Below are positions 8,629-17,029 of a stretch of 64,000 nt of DNA, piece after piece. The position numbers and the translations under genes were made by a program. The notes under the pieces are model-generated. The model was not told where the DNA came from and searched no databases. It was given only the letters and a program-made list of their open reading frames with translations. The stretch comes from Pseudomonas guariconensis (GTDB lineage: Bacteria; Pseudomonadota; Gammaproteobacteria; Pseudomonadales; Pseudomonadaceae), in assembly GCF_024127895.1 (NCBI RefSeq), contig NZ_JAMYBK010000001.1, positions 62,001 to 126,000 of the forward strand, written 5' to 3'. Each line of letters starts with the position of its first letter. Within the stretch, counting starts at the first letter, position 1.

Positions 8629-10352
8629 ACATCGCCATCGTCACCGCCTGCCCCAACGGCCAGGTGTCCAGCGTGCTGAGCGCACGCCTGCTGGCGGCCG
8701 CCGCGCAGCGACGGGGCTGGAGCACCAGCGTCGAGGTGCAGGCCGACGAACAGCCCGAACGCCGCCTGACGAGCGCGCAGATCGCCGAGGCCGACTGGGT
8801 GCTGGTGGTCAGCACCGGCCCGGTGGACCTGGCTCGTTTCGTCGGCAAGCGCCTGTACCAGAGCACCCCGGCCCAGGCCCTGGCCGACCGGGAAGGTTTT
8901 CTCGACGAGGCCGCCGCCAAGGCCCAGGTGCAGGAAGCCGTGGGCGCCGTCGAAGCGCCGCAGCCCAACGCGCAGCCGAGGATCGTCGCGGTCACCGCCT
9001 GCCCGACGGGCGTGGCCCACACTTTCATGGCCGCCGAGGCCCTGCAGCAGGCGGCCCAAGAGCTGGGCTACCTGCTCACCGTGGAAACCCAGGGTTCGGT
9101 CGGGGCGCGCAATCCGCTGCCGGCCGAGGCCATCGCGGCCGCCGACGTGGTGCTGCTGGCCGCCGACATCGAGGTGCCCACCGCGCGTTTCGCCGGCAAG
9201 CGCATCTACCGCTGCGGCACCGGCGTCGCGCTCAAGCAGGCGCGCGGCATTCTCGACAAGGCGTTGGCCGAAGGCAAGGTGGAGAACGCCGGTGACGCCA
9301 CCGGCGAGGCGCCCAAGGCGTCTGAAAAGAGCGGTGTCTACAAGCACCTGCTCACCGGCGTGTCGTTCATGTTGCCGATGGTGGTGGCGGGTGGCCTGCT
9401 GATCGCCCTGTCGTTCGTCTTCGGCATCGAGGCCTACAAGGAGCCCGGTACCTTGCCAGCGGCGCTGATGCAGATCGGCGGCGAGGCCGCGTTCAAGCTG
9501 ATGGTGCCGTTGCTGGCCGGCTATATCGCCTGGTCCATCGCCGACAGGCCGGGGCTGGCGCCTGGCATGATCGGTGGCCTGTTGGCCAGCACCCTGGGCG
9601 CAGGGTTCATAGGTGGCATCATCGCCGGCTTTCTCGCCGGCTACAGCGCCAAGGCCATCAGCCGCTGGGCGCGCCTGCCGAGCAGCCTCGATGCGCTCAA
9701 GCCGATCCTGATCATTCCGCTGCTGGCCAGCCTGTTCACCGGCCTGGTGATGATCTATGTGGTCGGCCAGCCGGTGGCGGCGATGCTCGAGGGGTTGACG
9801 CAGTTTCTCGACAGCATGGGCACCACCAACGCCATTCTCCTGGGGCTGCTGCTCGGCGGGATGATGTGCGTCGACCTGGGCGGGCCGATCAACAAGGCGG
9901 CCTATGCCTTCTCGGTGGGGCTGCTGGCTTCGTCCAGCTATGCGCCGATGGCGGCCACCATGGCCGCTGGCATGGTGCCGCCGATCGGCCTGGGCATCGC
10001 CAGCTTCCTGGCCCGGCGCAAGTTCGCCCTGGGCGAGCGCGAGGCGGGCAAGGCGGCGTTGGTGCTGGGTTTGTGCTTCATTTCCGAAGGGGCGATCCCC
10101 TTCGCCGCCAAGGACCCGTTGCGGGTGATCCCGGCGAGCATCGCCGGTGGCGCGCTGACCGGGGCGCTGTCGATGTACTTCGGCTGCAAGCTGATGGCGC
10201 CCCATGGCGGGCTGTTCGTGCTGCTGATCCCCAATGCGATCAACCATGCGCTGCTGTACCTGCTGGCGATCCTGGCGGGCAGCTTGTTGACGGCGGTGGT
10301 GTATGCGCTGATCAAGAAGGGCGAGCGGGTGGAGTTGGCGGTGGCGTCCTAG
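8625..10352 (+). CDS. fruA: FruA, fructose PTS permease EIIBC
   Basis: A 575-aa inner-membrane fructose permease that imports fructose as fructose-1-phosphate. Two tandem IIB-type domains are followed by a IIC membrane domain of about ten helices (about 240-570, from LLTGVSFMLPMVVAGG onward). The second IIB has the canonical ACPTGVAHTFMAAEAL with phospho-cysteine C126. The first IIB-like domain keeps a cysteine (C9 in TACPNGQ) but lacks the following GVAHTFM and is presumably the non-catalytic IIB' copy. The ATG at 8625 overlaps the fruK stop; an in-frame TTG two codons upstream is less likely. Confidence 0.95.
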   Translation: MNIAIVTACPNGQVSSVLSARLLAAAAQRRGWSTSVEVQADEQPERRLTSAQIAEADWVLVVSTGPVDLARFVGKRLYQSTPAQALADREGFLDEAAAKAQVQEAVGAVEAPQPNAQPRIVAVTACPTGVAHTFMAAEALQQAAQELGYLLTVETQGSVGARNPLPAEAIAAADVVLLAADIEVPTARFAGKRIYRCGTGVALKQARGILDKALAEGKVENAGDATGEAPKASEKSGVYKHLLTGVSFMLPMVVAGGLLIALSFVFGIEAYKEPGTLPAALMQIGGEAAFKLMVPLLAGYIAWSIADRPGLAPGMIGGLLASTLGAGFIGGIIAGFLAGYSAKAISRWARLPSSLDALKPILIIPLLASLFTGLVMIYVVGQPVAAMLEGLTQFLDSMGTTNAILLGLLLGGMMCVDLGGPINKAAYAFSVGLLASSSYAPMAATMAAGMVPPIGLGIASFLARRKFALGEREAGKAALVLGLCFISEGAIPFAAKDPLRVIPASIAGGALTGALSMYFGCKLMAPHGGLFVLLIPNAINHALLYLLAILAGSLLTAVVYALIKKGERVELAVAS

Positions 10353-10365
10353 CGGGGGGATGAGC

Positions 10366-10440
10366 CGCAAGCTGCAAGTTGCAAGAGGCGCTGGGGCTGG
10401 CTTCTTATGGTTTGCGGCTTGTGGCTTGCAACTGGGATCG
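10366..10440. repeat. GCAAGCTGCAAG-type inverted repeat after fruA
   Basis: Imperfect inverted arms (GCCGCAAGCTGCAAGTTGCA on the left, GCGGCTTGTGGCTTGCAAC on the right) lie between fruA and a convergent small gene. Related AAGCTTCAAGCCGCAAGC-type sequences occur near 36240 and 40675, so this is a dispersed intergenic repeat. It may also act as a terminator. Confidence 0.5.
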
Positions 10441-10641
10441 CAATGGCGTCAGCAACTCGCCCAATCCGTTGTGATCGATTTCGTACATCAAGGCCAGCAA
10501 GCTGCCCAACTCACCGGATGGGAAGCCCTTGCGGGCGAACCAGGCCAGGTAGTCGCCTGGCAGGTCGGCGATCAGGCGGCCCTGGTACTTGCCGAAGGGC
10601 ATGGTGCGGGTGAGCAGTCGTTGCAGGGATTCGGGCTTCAT
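10405..10641 (-). CDS. DUF3820 family small protein
   Basis: A 78-aa soluble protein with the family signature MPFGKYQGRLIADLPGDYLAWF followed by a short acidic helix. I recognise it as DUF3820, whose function is not established. The ATG at 10641 was chosen because the conserved region begins shortly after it and residues further upstream look non-coding. Its 3' end runs into the inverted repeat after fruA, and the two genes converge. Confidence 0.75.
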   Translation of the reverse strand: MKPESLQRLLTRTMPFGKYQGRLIADLPGDYLAWFARKGFPSGELGSLLALMYEIDHNGLGELLTPLRSQLQATSRKP

Positions 10642-10841
10642 GGGCGGGCCTGGCGGGTGAAAGGCTCCGACCATACTGCAATCTGCACGAAGCCCCAAGC
10701 GGCGATCATGCAGAACGCCTCGTTCGGTCTTTCCTTGCCTTTGGCTATCTGATTGATTTTGGATGGTTTTTTCATGGGGTTTGGCTTGGCACGAAGGCTG
10801 CTCCAACCTTGGTGACTATCACCTGCCAAGGAGTTTGTGCC

Positions 10842-11318
10842 ATGAGCAATCCGAACAAAGACGTGATCGACGTGCTCAACGACCTGATCGAATACAGCAA
10901 GGACGGCGAGAAGGGGTTCAAGGAGTCGGCCGATGATGTCAAGAATGCCGAGCTGAAGGCCTTTTTCGTCCAGCGGGCCGGGGAGTGCGCCAATGCCGCC
11001 GCCGAGCTGCAGGGCGAGGTGCGTCGCCTGGGTGGCGATCCGGAAACCTCCACCAGCCTCAGCGGCGACCTGCACCGGGGTTGGGTCAACTTCAAGTCGA
11101 TGCTGACCGGCAAGAGCGAGGAGGCGGTGCTCAACGAGGTCGAGCGTGGCGAGGACTTCGCCCTGAAGGCCTACAAGGACGCCCGTGAGAAGCTGGTCAA
11201 GCTCGGCCGTACCGCCAGCGACGAGACCTATGCCCTGGTGGAGAGGCAGTTGCAGGGCGTGCAACGCAACCATGACCAGGTCAAGGCTCTGCGTGATGCT
11301 GCGCGTGCACGCTCCTAA
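10842..11318 (+). CDS. PA2169-family four-helix-bundle protein (DUF2383)
   Basis: A 158-aa soluble, highly helical and charged protein. The sequence (DVIDVLNDLIEYSKDGEKGF, later GDLHRGWVNFKSMLTGKSE) is typical of the PA2169/DUF2383 group, which adopts a ferritin-like four-helix bundle. Its role is unknown; related proteins are often stress-induced, which is general family knowledge and not shown here. AAGGAG lies 8 bases before the ATG. It stands alone. Confidence 0.85.
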   Translation: MSNPNKDVIDVLNDLIEYSKDGEKGFKESADDVKNAELKAFFVQRAGECANAAAELQGEVRRLGGDPETSTSLSGDLHRGWVNFKSMLTGKSEEAVLNEVERGEDFALKAYKDAREKLVKLGRTASDETYALVERQLQGVQRNHDQVKALRDAARARS

Positions 11319-11393
11319 GGCCAGTCCAGCGGTGAATCGATGGGGCTGCTACGCAGCCTTTGCCAGGCCCAACGGTGTACGAAAGGCCTAGGT

Positions 11394-12896
11394 CTACTCC
11401 AGTGGGCCCTCCACCCGGTTGCGGCCATTGGCCTTGGCCCGGTAGAGGGCTTCGTCCGCCGTGCCCAGCAGGCCTGCCAGGTCTTGCTGGGTACCGGGGG
11501 TATAGAGGCCGATGCCGATGCTGACGGTCACTGGCCGGGCATCACTGTCGAAGGACGGCATTTGCTGGACGCTGGCGCGGATGCGTTCGGCCAGCAGGCG
11601 GGCGCCGGACAGTTCGGTTTCCGGTAGCACCACTTGGAATTCCTCGCCGCCGTAGCGTGCCGCCAGGTCCGCGGGACGGCGGATGCAGCGCTCTATGGTT
11701 CGGGCCACCTCGCGCAAGGCATGGTCGCCGCCGGCGTGGCCATGGCGCTGGTTGTACGCCTTGAAATGATCCACATCCACCATGAGGATCGCCAGCGGCT
11801 GGCGATTGCGCTGGGCGCGTGCCCATTCCTGGCGCAGCACCTGGTCCAGTTGCCGGCGGTTGGCCAGGCCCGTGAGGCTGTCGGTGGCGGCCAGGGCCGC
11901 GAGGCCTTGCTCGGCGTCGTGGCGGCGGCGCAATTCGCGGGCCAGCAGCAGGGTCAGCCAGAGGATGCCGATGCACAGGATGCCGGTCGCCACGCTGACC
12001 AGGGCTGCCGTGCGCCGCCACGACTGGAAGACCTCGTCGGTGGAATGCGCCACCAGGACGATGAGCGGCAGGTCGCCCACCCGGGCGAAGGTGTACATGC
12101 GCTGGGCGCCGGAAGCCCCGGAAGGGGCCGTGAAGCTGCCGCTGTGTTCGCTGAGGATGCGCTGGAAGTTCGCACGTGCGCTGAAATCGCTGCCGATCAG
12201 CGGGGCCTGCGGGCGGCTGGGTTGGCGCGCCAATAGCTGGCCATCGGTATTGAGCAGGTTGATGCTGCTGTCGGTGCCGATGTCCAGGCGCTCGAACAAC
12301 TGGCTGAAATAGGACAACCGCAGCACCCCCATGGCCAACCCGGCGAATTCGCCATCGGTCCTGGAGATACGCCGGCTGAAGCTGATGCACCAGTCGAGGT
12401 TGCCCCAGCGGGCCTGGAAGGGCGGGCTGATGAACAGGCCCAGGCCTGGGTTGTCGCGATGGGCCTGGAAGGCTACGGAGTCGGCGAGGCTGGCCTGGCG
12501 TGGCACCACGTTGAGCGAATCACCGCGCACCTCGCCCTTGGCGTCGAGCCAGAGGATGTTCCCGCGCACCGGCGCGGCGAAGGTCTGGTTGAACAGGATC
12601 TGTTGGCGTAGCTGCGAGCGTACCTGCAGCAGGTCGGGGTGCTGTACCGCCCAGATCAGCCTGCGCAGGGACTGGTCGTAGAGTTCGACGTTGCGCAGGA
12701 TATCGCTCTCGATGAGTTGGACGATGTTGCTCGAGGAGCGCTTGGCCGATTGCTCGACGCTGTCCCGCTCGCGGGCCAGCAGATAGCTGACGATGGCGAC
12801 GATGGCGAGCACGGCCAGGCAGCTGCCCAGGTTGAGGATCAGCTCGGGCTGCGATCTGGACAGGGAGGAACGCGGTGATCGAGTAGGCAACGTCAT
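11394..12896 (-). CDS. Membrane-bound GGDEF diguanylate cyclase with periplasmic sensor
   Basis: A 500-aa protein predicted to make cyclic-di-GMP from two GTP. TM1 (about residues 22-44, LILNLGSCLAVLAIVAIVSY) and TM2 (about 300-322) flank a periplasmic sensor of about 250 residues, probably of the dCache/PDC type. The C-terminal GGDEF domain has the active-site GGEEF at 416-420. An inhibitory-site RxxD (RPAD) sits five residues before it, so product inhibition is expected. No EAL domain is present. The start is uncertain: the ATG at 12896 has no good Shine-Dalgarno, and in-frame starts extend to 12983. The signal sensed is unknown. Confidence 0.88.
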   Translation of the reverse strand: MTLPTRSPRSSLSRSQPELILNLGSCLAVLAIVAIVSYLLARERDSVEQSAKRSSSNIVQLIESDILRNVELYDQSLRRLIWAVQHPDLLQVRSQLRQQILFNQTFAAPVRGNILWLDAKGEVRGDSLNVVPRQASLADSVAFQAHRDNPGLGLFISPPFQARWGNLDWCISFSRRISRTDGEFAGLAMGVLRLSYFSQLFERLDIGTDSSINLLNTDGQLLARQPSRPQAPLIGSDFSARANFQRILSEHSGSFTAPSGASGAQRMYTFARVGDLPLIVLVAHSTDEVFQSWRRTAALVSVATGILCIGILWLTLLLARELRRRHDAEQGLAALAATDSLTGLANRRQLDQVLRQEWARAQRNRQPLAILMVDVDHFKAYNQRHGHAGGDHALREVARTIERCIRRPADLAARYGGEEFQVVLPETELSGARLLAERIRASVQQMPSFDSDARPVTVSIGIGLYTPGTQQDLAGLLGTADEALYRAKANGRNRVEGPLE

Positions 12897-13028
12897 GCTC
12901 GCTACTGCATAAGCCCCTCTGTCCGTGAGGGTAGGGCTATTACGCGGCGGCCTCATTCTAGGCAAGCGGCAATGGCCGGACAAGAGCTAGCGCGGCTGTC
13001 CGACGGAATGAGCGGGTTGACGTGGTGT

Positions 13029-13047
13029 GGGGCTGCGAAACAGCCCC
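13029..13047. repeat. GGGGCTG palindrome downstream of the OprD-type porin
   Basis: A perfect 7-bp stem GGGGCTG/CAGCCCC around a 5-base loop lies just after the porin stop on the minus strand. It belongs to the same short palindrome family found at 2723, 11342, 28322, 36873 and 38423. There is no T-run. Confidence 0.5.
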
Positions 13048-13070
13048 AAAAGCCGCTGAGCGTCAGCCGG

Positions 13071-14399
13071 TCAGAACACGTTCAGTGGGTAGTCGACGAT
13101 CACCCGGTACTCGTCCATGTCACGGTCCACCGAGGAATAGCCCTGGCTGCCACGGTGGCTGGCATAGCGCAGTAGCACCGAAAGGTCCTTGAGGCTGCCT
13201 TCCTGGAACACGTACTGCACGTCCAGGTCACGTTCCCAATGCATGGCGTTCTTGCCGTCGGGATTGTAGTAGTCGTAATGGCGGTTGCCCGGGGCGGGCT
13301 TGGTCAGGTCCAACTCACCGCGCGAATACGACAGCGACGAACTCAGGCCCGGGATACCCAGGCCGGCGAAGTCATAGTCGTACTGCAGCTTCCACGAACG
13401 CTCGTTGGGGCCGTTGAAGTCCGAGTACATGCGCGAGTTGTCCAGGTACACGCTATCGCCCAGGTTGATGTAGTCGAACGGCGTGTCGCCATTGACCCGC
13501 TGGTAGGCGGCGGTGACGCTGTGGTACCCGGCATTGACGGTGAAGTGCACGCTGTAGGTGTTGTTGTCGATGTCGCCGAGCAGCGCCTGGCCGGTGTCCT
13601 GGGTGTGGTAGAAGTGCAGGCCCGGATTGAAGCTGACCAGGTCGTTGACCACGTAGGTGTAGTCGAAGTCGAAGTAGTACTGGTTCCAGATGTCCTTCAG
13701 CTCGGCGGCATACAGGTTGCTGGTGATGCTCTCGCTGCCGCTCCAGGACGCACCGGCCCAGGTCAGGTGCTGGCTCTTGGTGCCATCGTCGAGCGTGCCG
13801 TAGTAGGTGTCGATACGGCGGTGGCCGCTCTGGTTGTACGGCTTGGTGAAGCTGACCTGGCCACCTTCGAGCAGCAGGCCGTCGATGCTGGTGTTGGTCA
13901 GGCTCACGCCACGGAAGGTCTGCGGCAGCATGCGCGTCTCGCCACCGGCGATCACCGGGTTGGTGAGGAACAGGTCACCGGCCTTGAGTTCGGTGTCGAA
14001 GGCCTTGAACTTGACGGCGGCGCCGGCGGTGGAGAACGAGTGCGGCGCGGCGCCCAGCTCACCGTCGTCCTCGATGTGCTCCGGCAGGAGGCTGGTGCCG
14101 GCATGCCCGCCGCCACCATCGAGCTTCAGGCCGAGCATGGCGTGGGCATCGAGGCCAAAGCCGATCACGCCCGGGGTATAGCCGGACTCGAAGCGGGCGA
14201 CGAAGCCCTGCCCCCATTCACGGTTGTCGTTGTGGCCGCGGTCCAGCTGGTTGCGGTGGAAGTAGGCGTTGCGAAAATGCAGGTTCAGGGACGCGCCTTC
14301 GATGAAGCCCTCAGCCTTGTCTTCATCGGCCTGTGCGGCAAGCGGCATCGTTGCGGCCAATGCAACGAACAACGGGGTGAAACGAAACGCGGAAGACAC
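13071..14399 (-). CDS. OprD-family outer-membrane porin
   Basis: A 442-aa outer-membrane protein with a signal peptide ending at about [11 protein letters not shown] (residue 24). The mature N-terminal region ([20 protein letters not shown]) and the closing phenylalanine (YPLNVF) are typical of OprD substrate-specific channels, 18-strand barrels for small carboxylates, amino acids or aromatic acids. Which solute this one carries cannot be read from sequence alone. No catabolic or transport gene lies next to it. The preceding minus-strand gene ends in a terminator at 14506-14530, so the porin probably has its own promoter. Confidence 0.9.
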   Translation of the reverse strand: MSSAFRFTPLFVALAATMPLAAQADEDKAEGFIEGASLNLHFRNAYFHRNQLDRGHNDNREWGQGFVARFESGYTPGVIGFGLDAHAMLGLKLDGGGGHAGTSLLPEHIEDDGELGAAPHSFSTAGAAVKFKAFDTELKAGDLFLTNPVIAGGETRMLPQTFRGVSLTNTSIDGLLLEGGQVSFTKPYNQSGHRRIDTYYGTLDDGTKSQHLTWAGASWSGSESITSNLYAAELKDIWNQYYFDFDYTYVVNDLVSFNPGLHFYHTQDTGQALLGDIDNNTYSVHFTVNAGYHSVTAAYQRVNGDTPFDYINLGDSVYLDNSRMYSDFNGPNERSWKLQYDYDFAGLGIPGLSSSLSYSRGELDLTKPAPGNRHYDYYNPDGKNAMHWERDLDVQYVFQEGSLKDLSVLLRYASHRGSQGYSSVDRDMDEYRVIVDYPLNVF

Positions 14400-14505
14400 C
14401 GGTACGAGCTCCTTTGGTCTGGCGGTGGGGCAGTTTTTATTGTCGGGTTTACAACTTTCTTATGAAGTACGTAACAGCCTGGCTGAGAGTTTCGAGCACA
14501 TAAAA

Positions 14506-14530
14506 AAAGCCGCTGATCGGCAGCGGCTTT
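14506..14530 (-). terminator. Rho-independent terminator after the small exported protein
   Basis: Read on the minus strand, a perfect 10-bp stem AAAGCCGCTG/CAGCGGCTTT with a 5-base loop runs into seven T residues. It lies 74 bases after the stop at 14605 and should end the transcript of the small gene, and possibly of the whole RND/two-component operon. Confidence 0.85.
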
Positions 14531-14604
14531 GAAAGGCTAACATATCGACACGGGCAATGCCCATGGAGTAGCCAAGGGAAAAAGGAGAGCGTTCGAAGTG
14601 CCGA

Positions 14605-14829
14605 TCAGCTATCGGCATTATCGTCGGTAACGGCCTTGGATGCGGTCTGTTGTGCGTCTTTCACGCTGTCGGCCTTCTGCGCGGCATAGGCTTCGCGGGC
14701 TTGTTGGTGAACAGCGGAAAGTGCGGCGTTACGGGCAACGAAGGCCGGCGATTCTTCGGCCATGGCCAGGGGCGACAACAACAGGGAAGACAGGACGAAA
14801 ACGCTGGCAACACCCATACTGTTGGACAT
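14605..14829 (-). CDS. Small exported protein of unknown function
   Basis: A 74-aa protein with a clear signal peptide (MSNSMGVASVFVLSSLLLSP, cleavage near LAMA/EE). A short, polar, Ala/Gln/Lys-rich mature part of about 50 residues is predicted to be helical and has no cysteine. The ATG at 14829 was chosen because GAAGG lies 9 bases upstream; an in-frame TTG three codons earlier is possible. It lies 129 bases downstream of a sensor-kinase gene on the same strand and ends in a strong terminator. Small exported proteins beside metal-responsive two-component systems (for example PtrA-like proteins) exist in Pseudomonas, but I cannot assign this one to a family. Confidence 0.7.
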   Translation of the reverse strand: MSNSMGVASVFVLSSLLLSPLAMAEESPAFVARNAALSAVHQQAREAYAAQKADSVKDAQQTASKAVTDDNADS

Positions 14830-14958
14830 TTGGAACAACCTTCTTGCGGGGCAAGTGCTAATTGAGACAGGCGTAAGTTAGCCCCGTCGACGCCCTGGAA
14901 ACAGAGCGAAGTTGGATAAGCACCGTTGCGTAAAAGGTAATGATCGAGTGGCCAACGT

Positions 14959-16371
14959 TCAGGCTTTTGTCGCAAACCCGCGCAGTTGAGCGCTCGGCAG
15001 GCGGATACCGAAGGTGTTGGCCCCCCCTTTGCTGTGCACGAAGACCTCGCCACCATGCATCAGGGCGATGGCCTTGACGATCGCCAGGCCCAGGCCATGG
15101 TTGCCGCCGCCACTGTTGCTGCGGGCGGCATCGACCCGGTAGAAGCGCTCGAACAGCAGCGGCAGGTGTTCCTCGGCGATGGCTGGGCCCGGGTTGCTCA
15201 CGGCGATGCTGACCTGCTCGTTGCCGGCCTCGATGCGTACATCGATCACCTGGTGGGGCGCAGTGTGCTGCACGGCGTTGTTCAGCAGGTTGATCAGCGC
15301 CCGGCGCAGGTGGGCCTTCTCGATCGGTGCCTGGGCATCGCCGCTGACTGTGACGCTGACGTGGGCGTCTTCGAGGATGTAGTCCAGGTAATCGAGGGTC
15401 GTGGCCACTTCCTCGGCCAGCGAGGCCTGGGTCAGGGCGGTGACCTTGCTGCCCTGGTCGGCGCTGGCCAGGAACAGCATGTCGTTGATGATGCTGCGCA
15501 GGCGTTCGAGCTCCTCGAGGTTCGATTGCAGCACCTCGAAATAATGCTCGGCGCTGCGCCCGCGGGTCAGGGCTACCTGGGTCTGGCCGATCAGGTTGGT
15601 CAGCGGCGAGCGCAGCTCATGGGCGACGTCGGCGTTGAACGCCTCCAGCCGCGAGTACGCCAGGCTGACCCGGTCCAGCGCGGCGTTGAAGGCGTCGGCG
15701 AACTGCGCCAGCTCCGGGGCCAGGTCCTGGGTCCGCAGGCGTCCGTCCAGGTGCGGCGGGGCCAGCGCCTGGGCCTCGGTCGACAGGGCCTGCAGTGGCT
15801 TGAGGCCGATGCGCGCGACCCAGTAGCTGAGCAGCGAGGCCAGCAGCACGCCGAGCGCGGCGAGGCCGACGATGGCCACCAGCAGGCTGTGCTGGGCCTG
15901 CCAGAAGGTCTCGGTGTCGATACCGATGAGAAAGCGCAGCGGCGGGCGTTCGCCAAGGGCTGGCAGTTCGCTGACCAGCACCTTGTATGGATACGGATGC
16001 TCGGCCAGGCGCAAATCGCGCATGCCCTGCGGGCCTGCGGCGAAGCGACGGATCGCCTCGTCCGGTTGGCCGTACTCGTAGGCCGGGTCGCCGCTGACCA
16101 CCCAGAAGCGGATACGCCGGTCTTCCTCGCCGAGCAGGTTGAGCTTGTTATGGATCTTGGCCCAGTGTTCCGGTGTGCCGTAGCGGTTGAGGGTGGACTC
16201 CAGCACGCTGAAGCGCGCGTCCAGTTCGGCTGCCGGCAGCAGGTCGAGGCTGCGGTCGACTTGGCGGTACAGGGCGCTGCCGATCAGCACGAACACCCCC
16301 AGGGCGACCAGGGTGAACAGCGCCGACAGGCGCAGGGCGATGGAGTTACCCCGCACGGTTTTCCAGGACAT
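14959..16371 (-). CDS. Sensor histidine kinase (heavy-metal sensor kinase type)
   Basis: A 470-aa inner-membrane kinase. TM1 is at about 12-34, a periplasmic sensor of about 125 residues follows, TM2 is at about 160-185, then HAMP, a HisKA domain with phospho-acceptor H251 in VAHELRSPLTNL, and a HATPase domain with N-box and NHGLGLAIVKAIA. The layout resembles the CusS/IrlS family. The ATG at 16371 lies inside the end of the response-regulator gene (26-base overlap), so the pair is translationally coupled. It should phosphorylate the adjacent OmpR-type regulator and control the RND pump genes. The ligand is unknown. Confidence 0.9.
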   Translation of the reverse strand: MSWKTVRGNSIALRLSALFTLVALGVFVLIGSALYRQVDRSLDLLPAAELDARFSVLESTLNRYGTPEHWAKIHNKLNLLGEEDRRIRFWVVSGDPAYEYGQPDEAIRRFAAGPQGMRDLRLAEHPYPYKVLVSELPALGERPPLRFLIGIDTETFWQAQHSLLVAIVGLAALGVLLASLLSYWVARIGLKPLQALSTEAQALAPPHLDGRLRTQDLAPELAQFADAFNAALDRVSLAYSRLEAFNADVAHELRSPLTNLIGQTQVALTRGRSAEHYFEVLQSNLEELERLRSIINDMLFLASADQGSKVTALTQASLAEEVATTLDYLDYILEDAHVSVTVSGDAQAPIEKAHLRRALINLLNNAVQHTAPHQVIDVRIEAGNEQVSIAVSNPGPAIAEEHLPLLFERFYRVDAARSNSGGGNHGLGLAIVKAIALMHGGEVFVHSKGGANTFGIRLPSAQLRGFATKA

Positions 16372-17020
16372 AGCCCATGCCTCGGATGGTGTGCAGCAGC
16401 TTGTTGTCGAAGGGCCCGTCGAGCTTGGCGCGCAGGCGCTTGATGGCCACCTCGACGACATTGGCGTCACTGTCGAAGTTGATGTCCCAGACCAGCTCGG
16501 CGATGGCGGTCTTGGACAGGATCTGGCCCTGCCGGCGAGCCAGCACGCTGAGCAGGGAGAACTCCTTGGCGGTCAGCTCCAGGCGCTGGCCGGCGCGGCT
16601 GGCCTTGCGGCTGAGCAGGTCGATCCACAGGTCGCCGACCTGGATCTGCAGCGGCTCGTGGCTGGTGCTGCGACGGGTCAGGGCCTGCAGCCGGGCGACC
16701 AGTTCGAGGAAGGAGAACGGCTTGCCCAAATAGTCGTCGGCGCCTTCGCGCAGGCCATGGATACGGTCCTCGACCCGCTCGCGGGCGGTGAGCATGATCA
16801 CCGGCGTCTGCTTGCGCGCACGCAGGGCACGCAGCACCCCGTAGCCATCCAGCCCGGGGAGCATGACATCGAGCACGATCACCGCGTAGTCGCCTTCCAG
16901 GGCCAGGTGCAGGCCGTCGATACCGTCACGGGCCAGGTCGACGGTGAAGCCCTGTTCGCTCAGGCCGCGATGCAGGTAGTCGGCGGTTTTCTCTTCGTCT
17001 TCGATGATCAGCACACGCAT
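16346..17020 (-). CDS. OmpR/CusR-type response regulator
   Basis: A 224-aa response regulator. The receiver domain (1-115) has acidic residues in IIEDEEK, phospho-acceptor D51 in VLDVMLPGLDGYG and the conserved K in LGKPF. A winged-helix DNA-binding domain (about 125-222) contains the motif VVEVAIKRLRAKLD. It resembles heavy-metal-type regulators (CusR, CopR, IrlR), which often bind TGACA-N4-TGTCA palindromes; such a palindrome lies upstream of the first gene of this operon. It starts 9 bases after the RND pump stop and overlaps the kinase gene. Confidence 0.92.
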   Translation of the reverse strand: MRVLIIEDEEKTADYLHRGLSEQGFTVDLARDGIDGLHLALEGDYAVIVLDVMLPGLDGYGVLRALRARKQTPVIMLTARERVEDRIHGLREGADDYLGKPFSFLELVARLQALTRRSTSHEPLQIQVGDLWIDLLSRKASRAGQRLELTAKEFSLLSVLARRQGQILSKTAIAELVWDINFDSDANVVEVAIKRLRAKLDGPFDNKLLHTIRGMGYVLENRAG

Positions 17021-17029
17021 GGTCTTGTC

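Noticed and set aside
6171..10370. A 1399-codon open frame on the minus strand opposite fruB-fruK-fruA
   Set aside because: It is antisense to three certain genes. The translation is rich in H, R, Q and G with no domain, as expected from mirrored GC-rich codon use.
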